Positions 1-9,178 are shown, counted from the first letter of the stretch. The stretch is DNA of 35,841 nt from an uncultured Ignavibacterium sp. (GCA_937934185.1 CALHAB010000106.1:1-35841); one strand, 5' to 3'. The notes: a model not told the origin generated them from the sequence alone. Translations and numbers: made by a program.

Positions 1-1
1 T

Positions 2-709
2 AAATTTAATGCCTGGGCTAAGTATGATAATTACAAACTCGATGCAAAGATCCCTAAAATGATTTCTGAAAAATTGAAACTTGAAAGAGTAGTTGCAGAA
101 CATAAAAACAAAGAAGTAGTACTCGAAGGCGGCAGTATTGATTACAATGGAACCGGAACAATAATAACTACTGAAGAATGTCTGATGGATAATGAAGTTC
201 AGGTGCGAAATCCCGGATTTACAAAAAAAGATTATGAAGATGTTTTCAGAAAATATTTGGGAGTTACAGATGTTATTTGGCTTGGGAAAGGTATTGCAGG
301 AGATGATACTCACGGTCATGTTGATGATATAACAAGATTTGTAAACCGCAACACAATAGTTACTGTTATTGAAACAAAAGCCAACGATCTGAACTATATT
401 CCTCTGCTGGAAAACAGAGAAAGATTAGAAGATGCAGTTCTTGAAGACGGTTCAGTTCCGGAGATTGTTGAATTACCAATGCCTTCACCGGTTTACTTCA
501 AAGGACAAAGATTACCGGCGAGCTATGCTAACTTTTATATTTCAAACTATGCTGTGCTCGTTCCAACTTTCAATGATCCTAATGACAGAATTGCACTTGG
601 AATTTTATCAGAATTATTTGAAGACAGACCAGTAATTGGAATTCACGCTGTGGATTTAGTCTGGGGTTTAGGAACTTTGCACTGTCTTACTCACGAGCAG
701 GTTCTTTAA
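2..709 (+). CDS. aguA: Agmatine deiminase, 5'-truncated by the window edge
   Basis: Agmatine deiminase (peptidyl-arginine-deiminase-like fold) hydrolyses agmatine to N-carbamoylputrescine and ammonia in polyamine synthesis. The frame is open from base 2. The residues before the first internal Met (FNAWAKYDNYKLD) already match the family, so the true start lies upstream and the Met at 59 is internal. Visible family motifs are LEGGSID, then GDDTHGHVDDITRF, which carries the acidic and His active-site residues, and the C-terminal GTLHCLTHEQ with the catalytic Cys. The C-terminal half of the enzyme looks intact. Its usual partner, N-carbamoylputrescine amidase, is not in the window and could lie upstream. 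The stop codon is only 3 bp from the stop of the convergent minus-strand gene. The family assignment is firm and the length is unknown. Confidence 0.93.
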   Translation, partial: KFNAWAKYDNYKLDAKIPKMISEKLKLERVVAEHKNKEVVLEGGSIDYNGTGTIITTEECLMDNEVQVRNPGFTKKDYEDVFRKYLGVTDVIWLGKGIAGDDTHGHVDDITRFVNRNTIVTVIETKANDLNYIPLLENRERLEDAVLEDGSVPEIVELPMPSPVYFKGQRLPASYANFYISNYAVLVPTFNDPNDRIALGILSELFEDRPVIGIHAVDLVWGLGTLHCLTHEQVL

Positions 710-712
710 TCG

Positions 713-2740
713 TTATCTCAACAGAATCATCTTCTTTGTTTGAACAAATTCACCGGCTTTCATTTGATAAAAGTAAATTCCGCTCGATAAGTTCTCTGCG
801 TTAAACTGAATTTCATAATAATTCTGAGTCTGAAATTCATTAACGAGTGTTTGAATTTCATTTCCGAGTAAATCATATATTTTTATTGTTACCATTTCAT
901 CTCTCGGGATTGAATACGCTATTCTTGTTCCGGGATTAAATGGATTTGGAAAATTCTGATAAAGATTAAACTCCAAAGGAAGCGGCGGCGGATCCTGATA
1001 TTTTATTTCAAGTTTGTTGTCCAATAATCTTTCATTGTTAGAACTTATCAGAATAATTTTATCAACAGTAACATTCTCAGGATTTTCAACTGGGAAGGGA
1101 ATATTCGCCAGAAAATTATTTCCACTTGAGAGTGTTTTCATGCCCGCTCTGTCATAGAGCAGCACTCGAAGTTTGTTGTCGCTTGAATAATAATGTCCTT
1201 GTCCAAGCGAAGTATTAATTTTTATATCACCTGAATAATTCCCTGTATTTGAAAATTCTGCCTGAACTCCCCGTACTTCGATATCTGTATCAAGATAAAG
1301 CGTAATACCTTTTTTGCTTATGAAAATATTTGTTTGCAAGTTATTGTTACTATGTCCTCCAGCCGGACCTGTTATAATAAAACTGCAGGCATTTATTTCT
1401 GTTCCGTTCGGATAAACACCGGTCAATATTATATTTTGAAGAAGAGATAAATCCTGAACATTAACAACTCCATCGGGATTTGGTTCAGGTGTTCCATAAA
1501 TCCATGGTGCTAAATCAGCGCGGAGGAATGCTTCTCCTTCAAGTGAATCTCTGCCAATTATGTGATCAACAACTAATAAAATATCAAGGATATCGAGACA
1601 ACCATCACCATTAACATCACCATAAAATCCCACTCTGTTTCTTGCTATAACAGTTAATTCATTTCTTGATGGAGTTATATCAATTGGAAAGCCCTGATAA
1701 GTACTTGCCAGAGCATCAGTAATTAAGAATGAAGATTTAACACTATCGGTCAGTGGCGGCAAATCAGCTACGCGATAATTTACTCTGAACAAATCATTAT
1801 AATTTCCGGGAGGCAATCCGTTGTTTTGATTAAGATTATATAGCAGCACAAGAATTTCATCCTGTGAAGCACCATTTGGTGTAATTGATCCTCTGATAAC
1901 ATTGTAGTTTAAAACCCAGCTTGGGTCAGCAATGTCATTTCCTTTCTGAATAGTTTGAAAAGACAAAATTGTCTGATCGTTTATTGCCTGATTAACTTTT
2001 AATCTGAATTGAATTGCCTGAGCTTGTGCTGATAAATCTTTCAGCTGCATAATGTCTGTGTAAGAAAAATCTTCAAGACGGTAAACAGTATCCTGCTGAA
2101 ATACCAAACCTCTTTTTGGGATTGCAAAACTATGAATTGTAATTACTTTAAACTCGTTTCTTGAAGGAGTGATATCAATAGGGAAACCATCGTAAGTACT
2201 CGCTGAAACATTTGAAATTCTGAAGGAAGATTTCAAACTATCCTGATATGCTTCGAGATTAGCAACACGATAATTTACTCTGAGCAAATCATCATAATTA
2301 CCCGGAGGAAGTCCGTTATTATAATTCTGGTTATAAATCAAAACATAGATATCATCTGCCGAAGCGCCGTTTGGTTGAATTGTTCCTCGAATAATATTGA
2401 AAGCTAATATCCAAGTTGAGTCAGAAATATCTTCTCCCTTTGTAATGCTCAGAAATGTGAGTGTAAGACTATCATCAACTGATTTGTTGACTGAAATTTT
2501 AAATTGGATTGCCTGAGCACGAAGTGATAAATTTTTCAGCTGAATCTTATCGGTGTAAGAACTGTCCTTAAGTCTGAATACAAGTTCTTTTTCAAATATC
2601 AATCCTGACTGAGTTGTATCGGTATTAAATGAATTAAATTTTTTTTCTTCCTGAGGTAAAGCAGAAGCTGAAAAATTTATTTGTAATATCAAAATGATGT
2701 TCAGAAGGAACATCATATAAAAATTTTTATATGACTTCAT
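713..2740 (-). CDS. Secreted protein: two copies of an unnamed domain, dockerin-like module, T9SS sorting domain
   Basis: A 675-residue predicted exported protein. Residues 1-27 form a signal peptide (hydrophobic FLLNIILILQI core). Residues about 46-200 and 211-365 are two tandem copies of the same domain, sharing blocks such as NGLPPGNY, RVNYRVA, DSxKSSF, FPIDITPSRNE and IRGxIxPNGAS. I do not recognise this domain. Residues about 372-445 look like a type I dockerin, with two Ca-binding-like stretches (DVNGDGCLDILD and NPDGVVNVQD). Residues about 590-675 are a type A T9SS sorting domain (NLYQNFPNPFNPGT, KIYDLLGNE, SGIYFYQMK, TKKMILLR), which directs the protein across the outer membrane. The architecture suggests a surface or secreted binding protein, but no enzyme motif is visible. 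The gene ends 3 bp from aguA on the opposite strand. I saw no strong Shine-Dalgarno sequence. Confidence 0.85.
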   Translation of the reverse strand: MKSYKNFYMMFLLNIILILQINFSASALPQEEKKFNSFNTDTTQSGLIFEKELVFRLKDSSYTDKIQLKNLSLRAQAIQFKISVNKSVDDSLTLTFLSITKGEDISDSTWILAFNIIRGTIQPNGASADDIYVLIYNQNYNNGLPPGNYDDLLRVNYRVANLEAYQDSLKSSFRISNVSASTYDGFPIDITPSRNEFKVITIHSFAIPKRGLVFQQDTVYRLEDFSYTDIMQLKDLSAQAQAIQFRLKVNQAINDQTILSFQTIQKGNDIADPSWVLNYNVIRGSITPNGASQDEILVLLYNLNQNNGLPPGNYNDLFRVNYRVADLPPLTDSVKSSFLITDALASTYQGFPIDITPSRNELTVIARNRVGFYGDVNGDGCLDILDILLVVDHIIGRDSLEGEAFLRADLAPWIYGTPEPNPDGVVNVQDLSLLQNIILTGVYPNGTEINACSFIITGPAGGHSNNNLQTNIFISKKGITLYLDTDIEVRGVQAEFSNTGNYSGDIKINTSLGQGHYYSSDNKLRVLLYDRAGMKTLSSGNNFLANIPFPVENPENVTVDKIILISSNNERLLDNKLEIKYQDPPPLPLEFNLYQNFPNPFNPGTRIAYSIPRDEMVTIKIYDLLGNEIQTLVNEFQTQNYYEIQFNAENLSSGIYFYQMKAGEFVQTKKMILLR
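1646..2110 (-). repeat. Second copy of the tandem protein domain
   Basis: This encodes residues about 211-365 of the secreted protein at 713-2740. It parallels 2141-2605 (residues 46-200) along its whole length, with shared blocks QAIQF, NGLPPGNY, RVNYRVA and FPIDITPSRNE. It is an internal domain duplication and clearly diverged, so it is not recent. Confidence 0.8.
2141..2605 (-). repeat. First copy of the tandem protein domain
   Basis: This encodes residues about 46-200 of the secreted protein at 713-2740. It is the partner of the copy at 1646-2110 and has the same order of conserved blocks. Only the spacer residues between the copies (IHSFAIPKR) are unpaired. Confidence 0.8.
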
Positions 2741-2989
2741 ATTGATGCCTGGTTAGCATTATTCAAAATATCTTGTAGAAAATTTGCCAAGATTTGTACC
2801 ACTCAAATTTGGTTCAGAGTCTTTGATTATTGAATGAAATACAAATTCTTCAATATGATTATCGATGTAATGAGTGGAAATTTTACAGTAAGAAATGTTA
2901 TTTAAGTAACTTTTGGAGTATAGATTTTAGACTAAAAAAGCTGTTGATTAATTAAACCAACAGCCTTTCGAAAATCCGTTTGATATAGT
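2741..2989. other. Intergenic region, 249 bp
   Basis: It separates two minus-strand secreted-protein genes. Its left part is the upstream region of the gene at 713-2740; I found no convincing promoter or Shine-Dalgarno sequence there. Its right end holds the terminator at 2934-2964. I saw no open reading frame or RNA gene. Confidence 0.5.
2934..2964 (-). terminator. Rho-independent terminator after the propeller-like T9SS gene
   Basis: Read on the minus strand, GCTGTTG pairs with CAACAGC across an 11-nt AT-rich loop and is followed by TTTTTT. It lies 25 bp past the stop codon at 2990, so it should end transcription of the gene at 2990-4318. Confidence 0.75.
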
Positions 2990-4318
2990 TTATTTCATCA
3001 GAATCATTTTTTTTGTTTCAACAAAAATTTGTTCCGTGCCTTTTGAAGAATTGGTTACACGAAGTTGATAGAAATATACTCCGCTTGGTAGAGACACGCC
3101 GCGGCGTGTCTCTACAGCGTTAAATTCAACCTCATATCTTCCAGCTTCTCTAAATTCGTCAACAAGCGTTGCTACTTCATTTCCTAGTATGTCATAAACT
3201 TTTAATGTTTGCCAACTGCTTACTGGCGACTGCCAACTAATCTTCGTGCCTGGATTAAATGGGTTCGGAAAATTTTGATATAAAATAAAGTTATTGGGAA
3301 CTTCAGAATATTGTTCATCATTTACATCAGTGATTGAGGAAAGATTTGTCCCGTCAAAAACCAATAATCGTCCAGTACCAACTTCACCCATCCAGATTTT
3401 GTTTTGATTATCAACTTTAAGTTCTGCGATAGATTCAGAGGTAAGATTTGAGTAAGAATAAATACTATCATTCCACAAGCAGGCAAAACCATTATCTGTA
3501 GCTATCCAAAGTTTTCCGTTTGAATCTTCATCAATAGCATTAATGAAATTGTTCGGAAGCGCAGAGTTTGATTGATTAAAATATCTGAAGTTATTGTTAT
3601 CAATCCATTCAACAAGTCCTTTATCGAATGTCCCTAACCATCTTTTTCCATTGCTGTCAATATAAAAACTATAAATCGCCTGAGTTTCAATTGATGAATT
3701 TGATGTATCGAGGATTACATAGGCAGAATCATTTTCTATCAGAATAAGTCCTTTGTTACTGCTGACAAAAACTGAATCACCTTTAATAAAAATTTTACCC
3801 GCTAAAATGTTTGCAGGAATATCTGAATTTGTAGCATCAAAAGTTTTCCAGCTACTGCTTGATTTGTTAAATCTGAATATTGGCGGAAATCCATAAATTG
3901 ATGAATGATAGATCGAAAGGTAAATCATATCATTTTTTGAAGCTAAGTCTGAATACTTGAGATATGAAGTTATATTAACCGGTAAAGAAATTACTGTCCA
4001 GTTTGAACCATCAAACTTGTACAGACTATTTTGCATAAATGCCCAAATGTTATCGTTATTATCCACACAACTGCTAATCCAATAAAAAGGGATATTGTAA
4101 ATTGAAGTCATATTCCAGATTTCAAGCGAACCATTATTATATCTTACTACATAAGACGAGTCGTAATTCCCAGTCAAAGCATAAACAACACGGTTTTGGG
4201 AATCGAAATCAATTGATTGAATTAGATTTGACTGTGGCTTTAGAATTATCGGACAAGTGATAATCAAAAACTGGGTTAACAGGAGAAATACTCGGAAATT
4301 TTTGAAAAATGCTTTCAT
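2990..4318 (-). CDS. Secreted propeller-like protein with T9SS sorting domain
   Basis: The likely start is the ATG at 4318, preceded by a strong GGAGGTG Shine-Dalgarno sequence. An in-frame start at 4381 would put 21 non-signal residues before the signal peptide. From 4318 the product is 442 residues and begins MKAFFKNFRVFLLLTQFLI, a good signal peptide. The middle has repeated blades resembling two-component-regulator propeller repeats (for example NGKLWIATDNGFA, GKRWLGTFDKGLVEW, NKIWMGEVGTGRL), so it is probably a beta-propeller. The C-terminus is a T9SS sorting domain (ILYQNFPNPFNPGTKISW, KVYDILGNEVATLVDE, TKKMILMK). That domain contains two repeat elements, at 3088-3115 and 3209-3238. There is no kinase or DNA-binding part, so it is not a regulator despite the propeller resemblance. 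It lies 75 bp downstream of the permease operon and has its own terminator. Confidence 0.8.
   Translation of the reverse strand: MKAFFKNFRVFLLLTQFLIITCPIILKPQSNLIQSIDFDSQNRVVYALTGNYDSSYVVRYNNGSLEIWNMTSIYNIPFYWISSCVDNNDNIWAFMQNSLYKFDGSNWTVISLPVNITSYLKYSDLASKNDMIYLSIYHSSIYGFPPIFRFNKSSSSWKTFDATNSDIPANILAGKIFIKGDSVFVSSNKGLILIENDSAYVILDTSNSSIETQAIYSFYIDSNGKRWLGTFDKGLVEWIDNNNFRYFNQSNSALPNNFINAIDEDSNGKLWIATDNGFACLWNDSIYSYSNLTSESIAELKVDNQNKIWMGEVGTGRLLVFDGTNLSSITDVNDEQYSEVPNNFILYQNFPNPFNPGTKISWQSPVSSWQTLKVYDILGNEVATLVDEFREAGRYEVEFNAVETRRGVSLPSGVYFYQLRVTNSSKGTEQIFVETKKMILMK
3088..3115. repeat. 28-bp perfect palindrome inside a T9SS sorting domain (copy 1)
   Basis: The left arm gtagagacacgccg is followed directly by its exact reverse complement, with no loop. 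It lies in frame in the gene at 2990-4318 and encodes VETRRGVSLP. A second copy with one mismatch is at 22169-22196. It is far more GC-rich than its surroundings. Confidence 0.9.
3209..3238 (-). repeat. 30-bp 'agttggca' repeat inside a T9SS sorting domain (copy 1)
   Basis: On the coding strand, agttggca occurs twice, 21 bp apart, with gtcgccagtaagc between. It encodes SWQSPVSSWQ. The same element, with one mismatch, is at 22046-22075 in the carboxypeptidase gene. Confidence 0.75.
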
Positions 4319-4393
4319 ACTCACCTCCACAAAGTGGTTGATTTTCATATTAAATCTAACCTGAAAGAGATGAAAAATCAATAATAAAAAAGA

Positions 4394-5569
4394 TTATTGA
4401 AGATCTTTATTGACCTTCAAAAATCTTTCTTTGAATATCTTAATTACCAGAGCAAATAGTAAAACATTAAGTACAGATAAATTAATCAGCTCAGAGACTA
4501 TATGGCTGGTATTTGCTCCCATTGAAACAATTCTGTGAACAGCTTTCAGATATGCAGTAGTTGGAATTAACAAACCAATTATCTGAGATATTTGAGGCAT
4601 TGCAAATGTAGGCCAGGAATAACCTGTGAAAAAGAATATTGGATAAGTTGTGAAAGATATTAAAATAAGAGCGTGGACTTTTTTTGAAAAGAAACTACCA
4701 ATTATCAGAGACATAAATGAAATAGATATTATTAACAAAATACTCACTATTATGAATGCAGAATAACTGCCTTTAAAGTCAACTTTAAAGACTGAAAGAT
4801 GAAGTGAAAAGAACAGCAGAGCATAAGCCAAATAAAGGATCAAATAAAAACTTATCTTACCAGTGATTGCTGTTATCGGATTATCTGAAGAAAGATTTTT
4901 TAACTCATTAAATTTTTTTATTTCATTTTCTTTGGCCATTGATTGTCCCAAACCCATAAATAGTGTTTGCTGCAGAACTAATATTAAAATTGCAGGAATT
5001 AAAAAATCACCATAGGACTCTGATGGATTAAAAAGTAATTTGATATCATCTTTTAGCGGAGTTGATAATTCCTTAGCTTGTTCTTTAGAAAAACCTTTTG
5101 AGTTAAAATATTCAACTCTTATTTCTTCACCCATGCTTAATGCAACTTCATTAACGGCTTTATTTAAGTCATTAGAATGAAGAAAACGATGCGTATTCAG
5201 ATAAAGCTTTAATCTTACATCTCTGTTAAGTTTTAAATTTTTACTAAAATCATCTGGAATAAAAAGAACTCCCTCTACATCTTCATTGATTAATTTTTTA
5301 TCTAATTCAATTAAGTTAATAAGCTTCTCTTTAACATTTATTGAATGATGAGCGTTTAATTTTTTAATCAGATCTAATGATGCACCTGAACGATCTTCAT
5401 CATAAACTGCTATCGGAATTTTATGCTCAACTTTATTCATATACATTGTACCATAGAAGAATGAATAGAATAAAGGAGCTGCAATAAGCATGGCAATCAA
5501 ATCAATATCAGTTAAAATCCATTTAATCTCTCTTTTTATTATTTCACATACCGATTTAATTCTTTTCAT
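4394..5569 (-). CDS. ABC-2-type transport permease (second of a pair)
   Basis: A 391-residue membrane protein of the ABC-2 permease type (ABC2_membrane_3-like, related to YhhJ/YbhR). It has one N-terminal transmembrane segment (about residues 22-44), a large extracytoplasmic domain to about residue 185 (IPIAVYDEDRSGASL, GVLFIPDDFSKNL) and about five C-terminal transmembrane helices. The TGYSWPTFAMP loop before the last helices is typical of the family. No Walker motif is present, so this is only the membrane subunit. It starts 4 bp after the stop of the homologous permease upstream and is the last gene of the tetR-tolC-hlyD-permease-permease operon. It probably forms a heterodimer with its neighbour. 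The substrate cannot be told from the sequence; drugs or envelope lipids are the usual guesses. Confidence 0.85.
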   Translation of the reverse strand: MKRIKSVCEIIKREIKWILTDIDLIAMLIAAPLFYSFFYGTMYMNKVEHKIPIAVYDEDRSGASLDLIKKLNAHHSINVKEKLINLIELDKKLINEDVEGVLFIPDDFSKNLKLNRDVRLKLYLNTHRFLHSNDLNKAVNEVALSMGEEIRVEYFNSKGFSKEQAKELSTPLKDDIKLLFNPSESYGDFLIPAILILVLQQTLFMGLGQSMAKENEIKKFNELKNLSSDNPITAITGKISFYLILYLAYALLFFSLHLSVFKVDFKGSYSAFIIVSILLIISISFMSLIIGSFFSKKVHALILISFTTYPIFFFTGYSWPTFAMPQISQIIGLLIPTTAYLKAVHRIVSMGANTSHIVSELINLSVLNVLLFALVIKIFKERFLKVNKDLQ

Positions 5570-5573
5570 TGCA

Positions 5574-6734
5574 TTATCTATAGTTTTGTTTTAATCTTAT
5601 TTTAATTGATAGAATTGCAATTGAAAAAAACGAAACCAAAAAAATCATTAAAGCAATTAATTCATTTTTCAGATAAATAATATTTGCATTCATTTCATAA
5701 AGTTTTATAAATCCCGAAAGGAAATAAGTATATGGAATAAGCTCGGCAAAAAATTGGTGAATTTCGGGCATTGCCCACAAAGGAAAAGTTAAACCGCTGT
5801 AAATGAATGCTGGAGTTAAAACAAATAATGCAACTTCAGTAGCCAATGTTCTTTTAGGTATTAATGAAGAGAGCATTATTCCAAAGCTGAAACTAACTAT
5901 TATGAAAAAGAACAGATAAAGAATTACGATAAATATTTGAGCTTTAATGTTTATATGAAAAACCGGAAAAATTATTCCTACAAGAATTAAAGTATTTGCG
6001 AAGTGAAAAGACAAATGCGGCATAGATTTTCCGATAAGAATTGGAGTTATCTTTCCTCCTGTTCGTTTTAATACTTCCTTAAAATCTTTTTCATTTATCT
6101 TGTGATTAATGACAGGAACAGCTCCCATCATTACAATCATCATCAGTATGAAAGTTGTTAACCCTGGAATCAGATAAGTTATGTAGCTGTAATTAGGATT
6201 GTACAATACATTTGTTTCTATCTTAATGGGATTGATAAAATTGATTGCCTGATTTTCAGTCATCTCATTTGACTGTAATTTTTTTAAGAGAATTCCTGCG
6301 TTAACAGTCTTTAAAATTTTTGTTCCATCGTTTAATAAACTATTACTAATCAGAAGATTACTTGCATCAATATACATTACTGCATTCGATTGCTTGCCTG
6401 ATTTAATTTTAGAACTTAAGCCGGAAGGGAAGTAAAATGCACCGTGAATTTTACCCTTTAGAAATGTCTCCTTTATTTCTTCCTGATCATTTAAGTATTC
6501 CACAATTCTTATTGAGGGAGAAGACTCAATGTATTGAATTAAAGTTCTTGATAAATCAGATCTGTCCTTATCCACAATTGCAACAGGAATTTCTCTGATA
6601 ATTTCATTCTTGTAAACAACTGAAAAGCAAAGGAATACTACCAATGGAAATAATGAATAGAGGAATAAAGTTATCCGGCTGTTTATTATCTGATTAAATT
6701 CATTCCGGGCAATATTTAAAATCTCTTTGATCAT
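5574..6734 (-). CDS. ABC-2-type transport permease (first of a pair)
   Basis: A 386-residue homologue of the next gene with the same layout: an N-terminal transmembrane helix (LFLYSLFPLVVFLCFSVVY), a periplasmic domain with IPVAIVDKDRSDLS and GAFYFPSGLSSKI, and a C-terminal cluster of about five helices containing SGLTFPLWAMPEI. It lacks Walker A and B motifs. It starts 8 bp after the hlyD-like gene ends and no Shine-Dalgarno sequence is evident, so translation is probably coupled. In the known Ybh and Yhi/RbbA systems such permeases work with an ATPase, but none is encoded here. Confidence 0.85.
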   Translation of the reverse strand: MIKEILNIARNEFNQIINSRITLFLYSLFPLVVFLCFSVVYKNEIIREIPVAIVDKDRSDLSRTLIQYIESSPSIRIVEYLNDQEEIKETFLKGKIHGAFYFPSGLSSKIKSGKQSNAVMYIDASNLLISNSLLNDGTKILKTVNAGILLKKLQSNEMTENQAINFINPIKIETNVLYNPNYSYITYLIPGLTTFILMMIVMMGAVPVINHKINEKDFKEVLKRTGGKITPILIGKSMPHLSFHFANTLILVGIIFPVFHINIKAQIFIVILYLFFFIIVSFSFGIMLSSLIPKRTLATEVALFVLTPAFIYSGLTFPLWAMPEIHQFFAELIPYTYFLSGFIKLYEMNANIIYLKNELIALMIFLVSFFSIAILSIKIRLKQNYR

Positions 6735-6742
6735 TTTTTATG

Positions 6743-7723
6743 TTACTTCGATAAAATGATATTTGCAGTCATTCCTGGTCTTAGTTCAGATATTTTTTGT
6801 AAAGGCTTCAATCTTATTTCGAAAGTTTTAATATCAAAATCACCTTTTTGATTAGTGGGTCGCCAATTAGCAAAATCTCCCATTGATGCGATGTAATAAA
6901 CTCTGAATTTTATTTTCTTGTTACCAAGAGCTTTGATTATTCCGTAAAACTCATCACCTGTTTTTATTCCGTTCATCTCATCTTCCTTAAGCTGAATAGA
7001 TACCCAGTAATCTTTTGAATCTATTACAGAAAAAACAGGATAACCACTGGAAATAATTTCACCCTGATTAACCAATTTTTTCTGCAATTCACCATTAACA
7101 GGACTTTTAATTTCAAGTTCCTGCTGATAAACGAGTGCTTCTTTGTAACCGTTCTCTGCCTGATAGTAAAGACCTTTTGCCATTTCAATCTCTTCATATC
7201 TTGCTCCTTTAACTACCATATCATATTTTGATTTAGCAGCATTCATCTGTTCAAACGCAGCTTTGTACTGAAACTCATATACATCTTTTTCCTGAGCAGA
7301 AATTAAACTATCCCAATAGAGGTTCATCATTCTTTCATAGGTTTTTTGTGCAAGTTCATACTGATGTTTTGCCTGCAGATAGATTTTTTCAGTTGCTTCT
7401 TTTTCTTCTGGACGAGCTCCGTTTAGTGCCATCTGATATTTGAATTTTGCAGCTTCGAGCTGACCTTTTGCCTGCTCAACTTTAGCATTCATTTCTTTGC
7501 TTTCAAGTCTGGCCAATATCTGACCTTTTGAAACTTTGTCACCTTCTTTAACAAAAATTTCTTCAATCCTTCCTGGAATTTTCGAAGCAACATTTACAGT
7601 AGTTGTTTCGACCAAGCCGGTTACAATTTTTTCATCATCATTTTTTGATTGAACAGCAATAATGATTACTGCAATAAGTGCAAGTACAAACGGCAGTGCA
7701 ATAAGATATTTTTTTAACTTCAT
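6743..7723 (-). CDS. HlyD-family periplasmic adaptor (membrane fusion protein)
   Basis: A 326-residue adaptor that should link the inner-membrane permeases to the TolC-like outer-membrane channel. Residues 1-25 are a signal anchor. Residues about 43-75 are the first half of a biotinyl-lipoyl domain (GRIEEIFVKEGDKVSKGQILARL). Residues about 75-195 form an alpha-helical hairpin with two similar arms (KYQMALNGARPEEKE and KYDMVVKGARYEEIE). The lipoyl domain closes near ELEIKSPVNGELQK, and a beta-barrel follows to RPGMTANIILSK. It is closest in layout to YbhG/YhiI-type proteins. AAGGAG lies at good spacing before the ATG and overlaps the end of the tolC-like gene, so the two are co-transcribed. 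Confidence 0.9.
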   Translation of the reverse strand: MKLKKYLIALPFVLALIAVIIIAVQSKNDDEKIVTGLVETTTVNVASKIPGRIEEIFVKEGDKVSKGQILARLESKEMNAKVEQAKGQLEAAKFKYQMALNGARPEEKEATEKIYLQAKHQYELAQKTYERMMNLYWDSLISAQEKDVYEFQYKAAFEQMNAAKSKYDMVVKGARYEEIEMAKGLYYQAENGYKEALVYQQELEIKSPVNGELQKKLVNQGEIISSGYPVFSVIDSKDYWVSIQLKEDEMNGIKTGDEFYGIIKALGNKKIKFRVYYIASMGDFANWRPTNQKGDFDIKTFEIRLKPLQKISELRPGMTANIILSK

Positions 7724-7726
7724 TTT

Positions 7727-9178
7727 TTAATTCTCCTTATTTTTCAAAATCTTCAGTACATTCTGAGTATTACCTGAAACCGAGTATAACTCTGTAAGGT
7801 TTGAATAGTATTCAAATAAAAATGATTCTGAATCGAGAAGTGATTTTTCATAAACGAGATTAGCATCAACAACCTCCAATGAAGTACCGAGACCGGTTTC
7901 AAATCTTTTTTCATTCAATCGAAGATTTTCTTTTGCAAGAGCAATTGTTGTTTGGTTTCTGAGATATTTTTCTCTGGAGTTTATAACATCCTTAAAATTT
8001 TTGTTTATCAGTAATGTTACTTTATCTTCTGCATTTTTCAGAAGTGCATTAACTTCATCAATCAGATAATCAGCAGTTTGTAGTTTTGCATAATCACGAA
8101 AACCATTAAAAAGGTTTATGTTAAGTGAAAGTCCAACTGCCCAGCGAGGTTCTAACGCAGATAAGTATTCCGGGTAAAGTTCATACTTACCAAATGCTGC
8201 AAGAGTTGGTAAGAATGAACTTCTTTCAACATTAAATTTTTGTTCTGCCTGCTGTTTTTTTAATTCAATCAAATTCAAAATAAAATTATTTGTCTTTGCA
8301 AGAGTTATATAATTTTCTATTGATTCGTTGAACTCCTGATAGATTAAGGAGTCATCTACCGTGATTGCCTCATTCAAATCCATTCCCATTTCACTCTTCA
8401 GGCCCAGATAAGCCAATTCGAGCTTATTCTTATCTTCAAATAAATTTTTTTCAGCATCTGCCAGTGCAACTTCTGCACGAAGTAAATTATGATTTGATAT
8501 CAAACCTTGCTTAAGCATTTTATCTGCGCGGTCACGATGCTTTTTAATTGATTCAACAATATCAATCCTGATTTTGATTACATCGTTCATCATAACAACT
8601 GCAAGATATTTTTTAATTATTTCCTTGGTTACCTCATCTTTGATTTGCTTTAACTCAATCTCTGCTGCTTTCTCATCGATTGAAGAATATTTTTTTGCAG
8701 CAAGAAGTTTTCCTCCGGTGAAAATTGGTTGAGTACCCACTATCGTTGCAGTTTTATAATCCTGTTTTTTTAACTCTTTTGTAAAGGGTGGGATAAGTGA
8801 ATTTAATTGAGTACTGTATTGGCTAAATAATAAATTTCTTTGCTCGTTGGTAAGCTGTGGATTTCCTTGAAATATACTGTAGATATTTGCAAACTCAACC
8901 TGGTTTTTCGATTGAAGCTGAATCATTGCCTGGCGAATCGGATACAGATCAATTCCTATTGGATCATTCAAATGTGTATATGATGAAATAAGATTTATCT
9001 GCGGTAAAAAGTTTCCCAATGCTTCTAAGTTCTGATATTCTTTCTGACTGATTTTAGCTTCATACTGTTTTATTTGTTGATTATGTTTCATTGCATAATC
9101 AATAGCATCTTCGATAGTCAGACTTTGACTGTAAGCCGTTGAAAAGAATAATATCATTATTGCAGCCACTTTTTTCAT
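7727..9178 (-). CDS. TolC-family outer-membrane efflux protein
   Basis: An outer-membrane channel protein (OEP family) of about 483 residues that completes the tripartite exporter. I place the start at 9178, where GGAG precedes MKKVAAIMILFFSTAYSQ, a clean signal peptide; the ATG at 9190 would add four residues and overlap that Shine-Dalgarno sequence. Two long helical repeats typical of the family are visible, each with a conserved tail motif: LLRAEVALADAEKNL in the first half and GTSLEVVDANLVYEKSLL near the C-terminus. NINLFNGFRDYAKLQ matches the usual beta-strand turn. It lies 48 bp downstream of tetR and 3 bp before the hlyD start. Confidence 0.92.
   Translation of the reverse strand: MKKVAAIMILFFSTAYSQSLTIEDAIDYAMKHNQQIKQYEAKISQKEYQNLEALGNFLPQINLISSYTHLNDPIGIDLYPIRQAMIQLQSKNQVEFANIYSIFQGNPQLTNEQRNLLFSQYSTQLNSLIPPFTKELKKQDYKTATIVGTQPIFTGGKLLAAKKYSSIDEKAAEIELKQIKDEVTKEIIKKYLAVVMMNDVIKIRIDIVESIKKHRDRADKMLKQGLISNHNLLRAEVALADAEKNLFEDKNKLELAYLGLKSEMGMDLNEAITVDDSLIYQEFNESIENYITLAKTNNFILNLIELKKQQAEQKFNVERSSFLPTLAAFGKYELYPEYLSALEPRWAVGLSLNINLFNGFRDYAKLQTADYLIDEVNALLKNAEDKVTLLINKNFKDVINSREKYLRNQTTIALAKENLRLNEKRFETGLGTSLEVVDANLVYEKSLLDSESFLFEYYSNLTELYSVSGNTQNVLKILKNKEN

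Noticed and set aside
3088-3115. 28-bp palindrome as a terminator
   Set aside because: It is in the middle of coding sequence, has no loop and no T run on either strand, and recurs in frame elsewhere.
2990-4318. Two-component sensor reading of the propeller-like gene
   Set aside because: It ends in a T9SS sorting domain and has no histidine-kinase, GGDEF or DNA-binding part.
4379-4400. CAATAAT/ATTATTG inverted repeat at the end of the last permease gene
   Set aside because: The stem is all A/T and the following T run is short. It is too weak to call a terminator in such AT-rich sequence.
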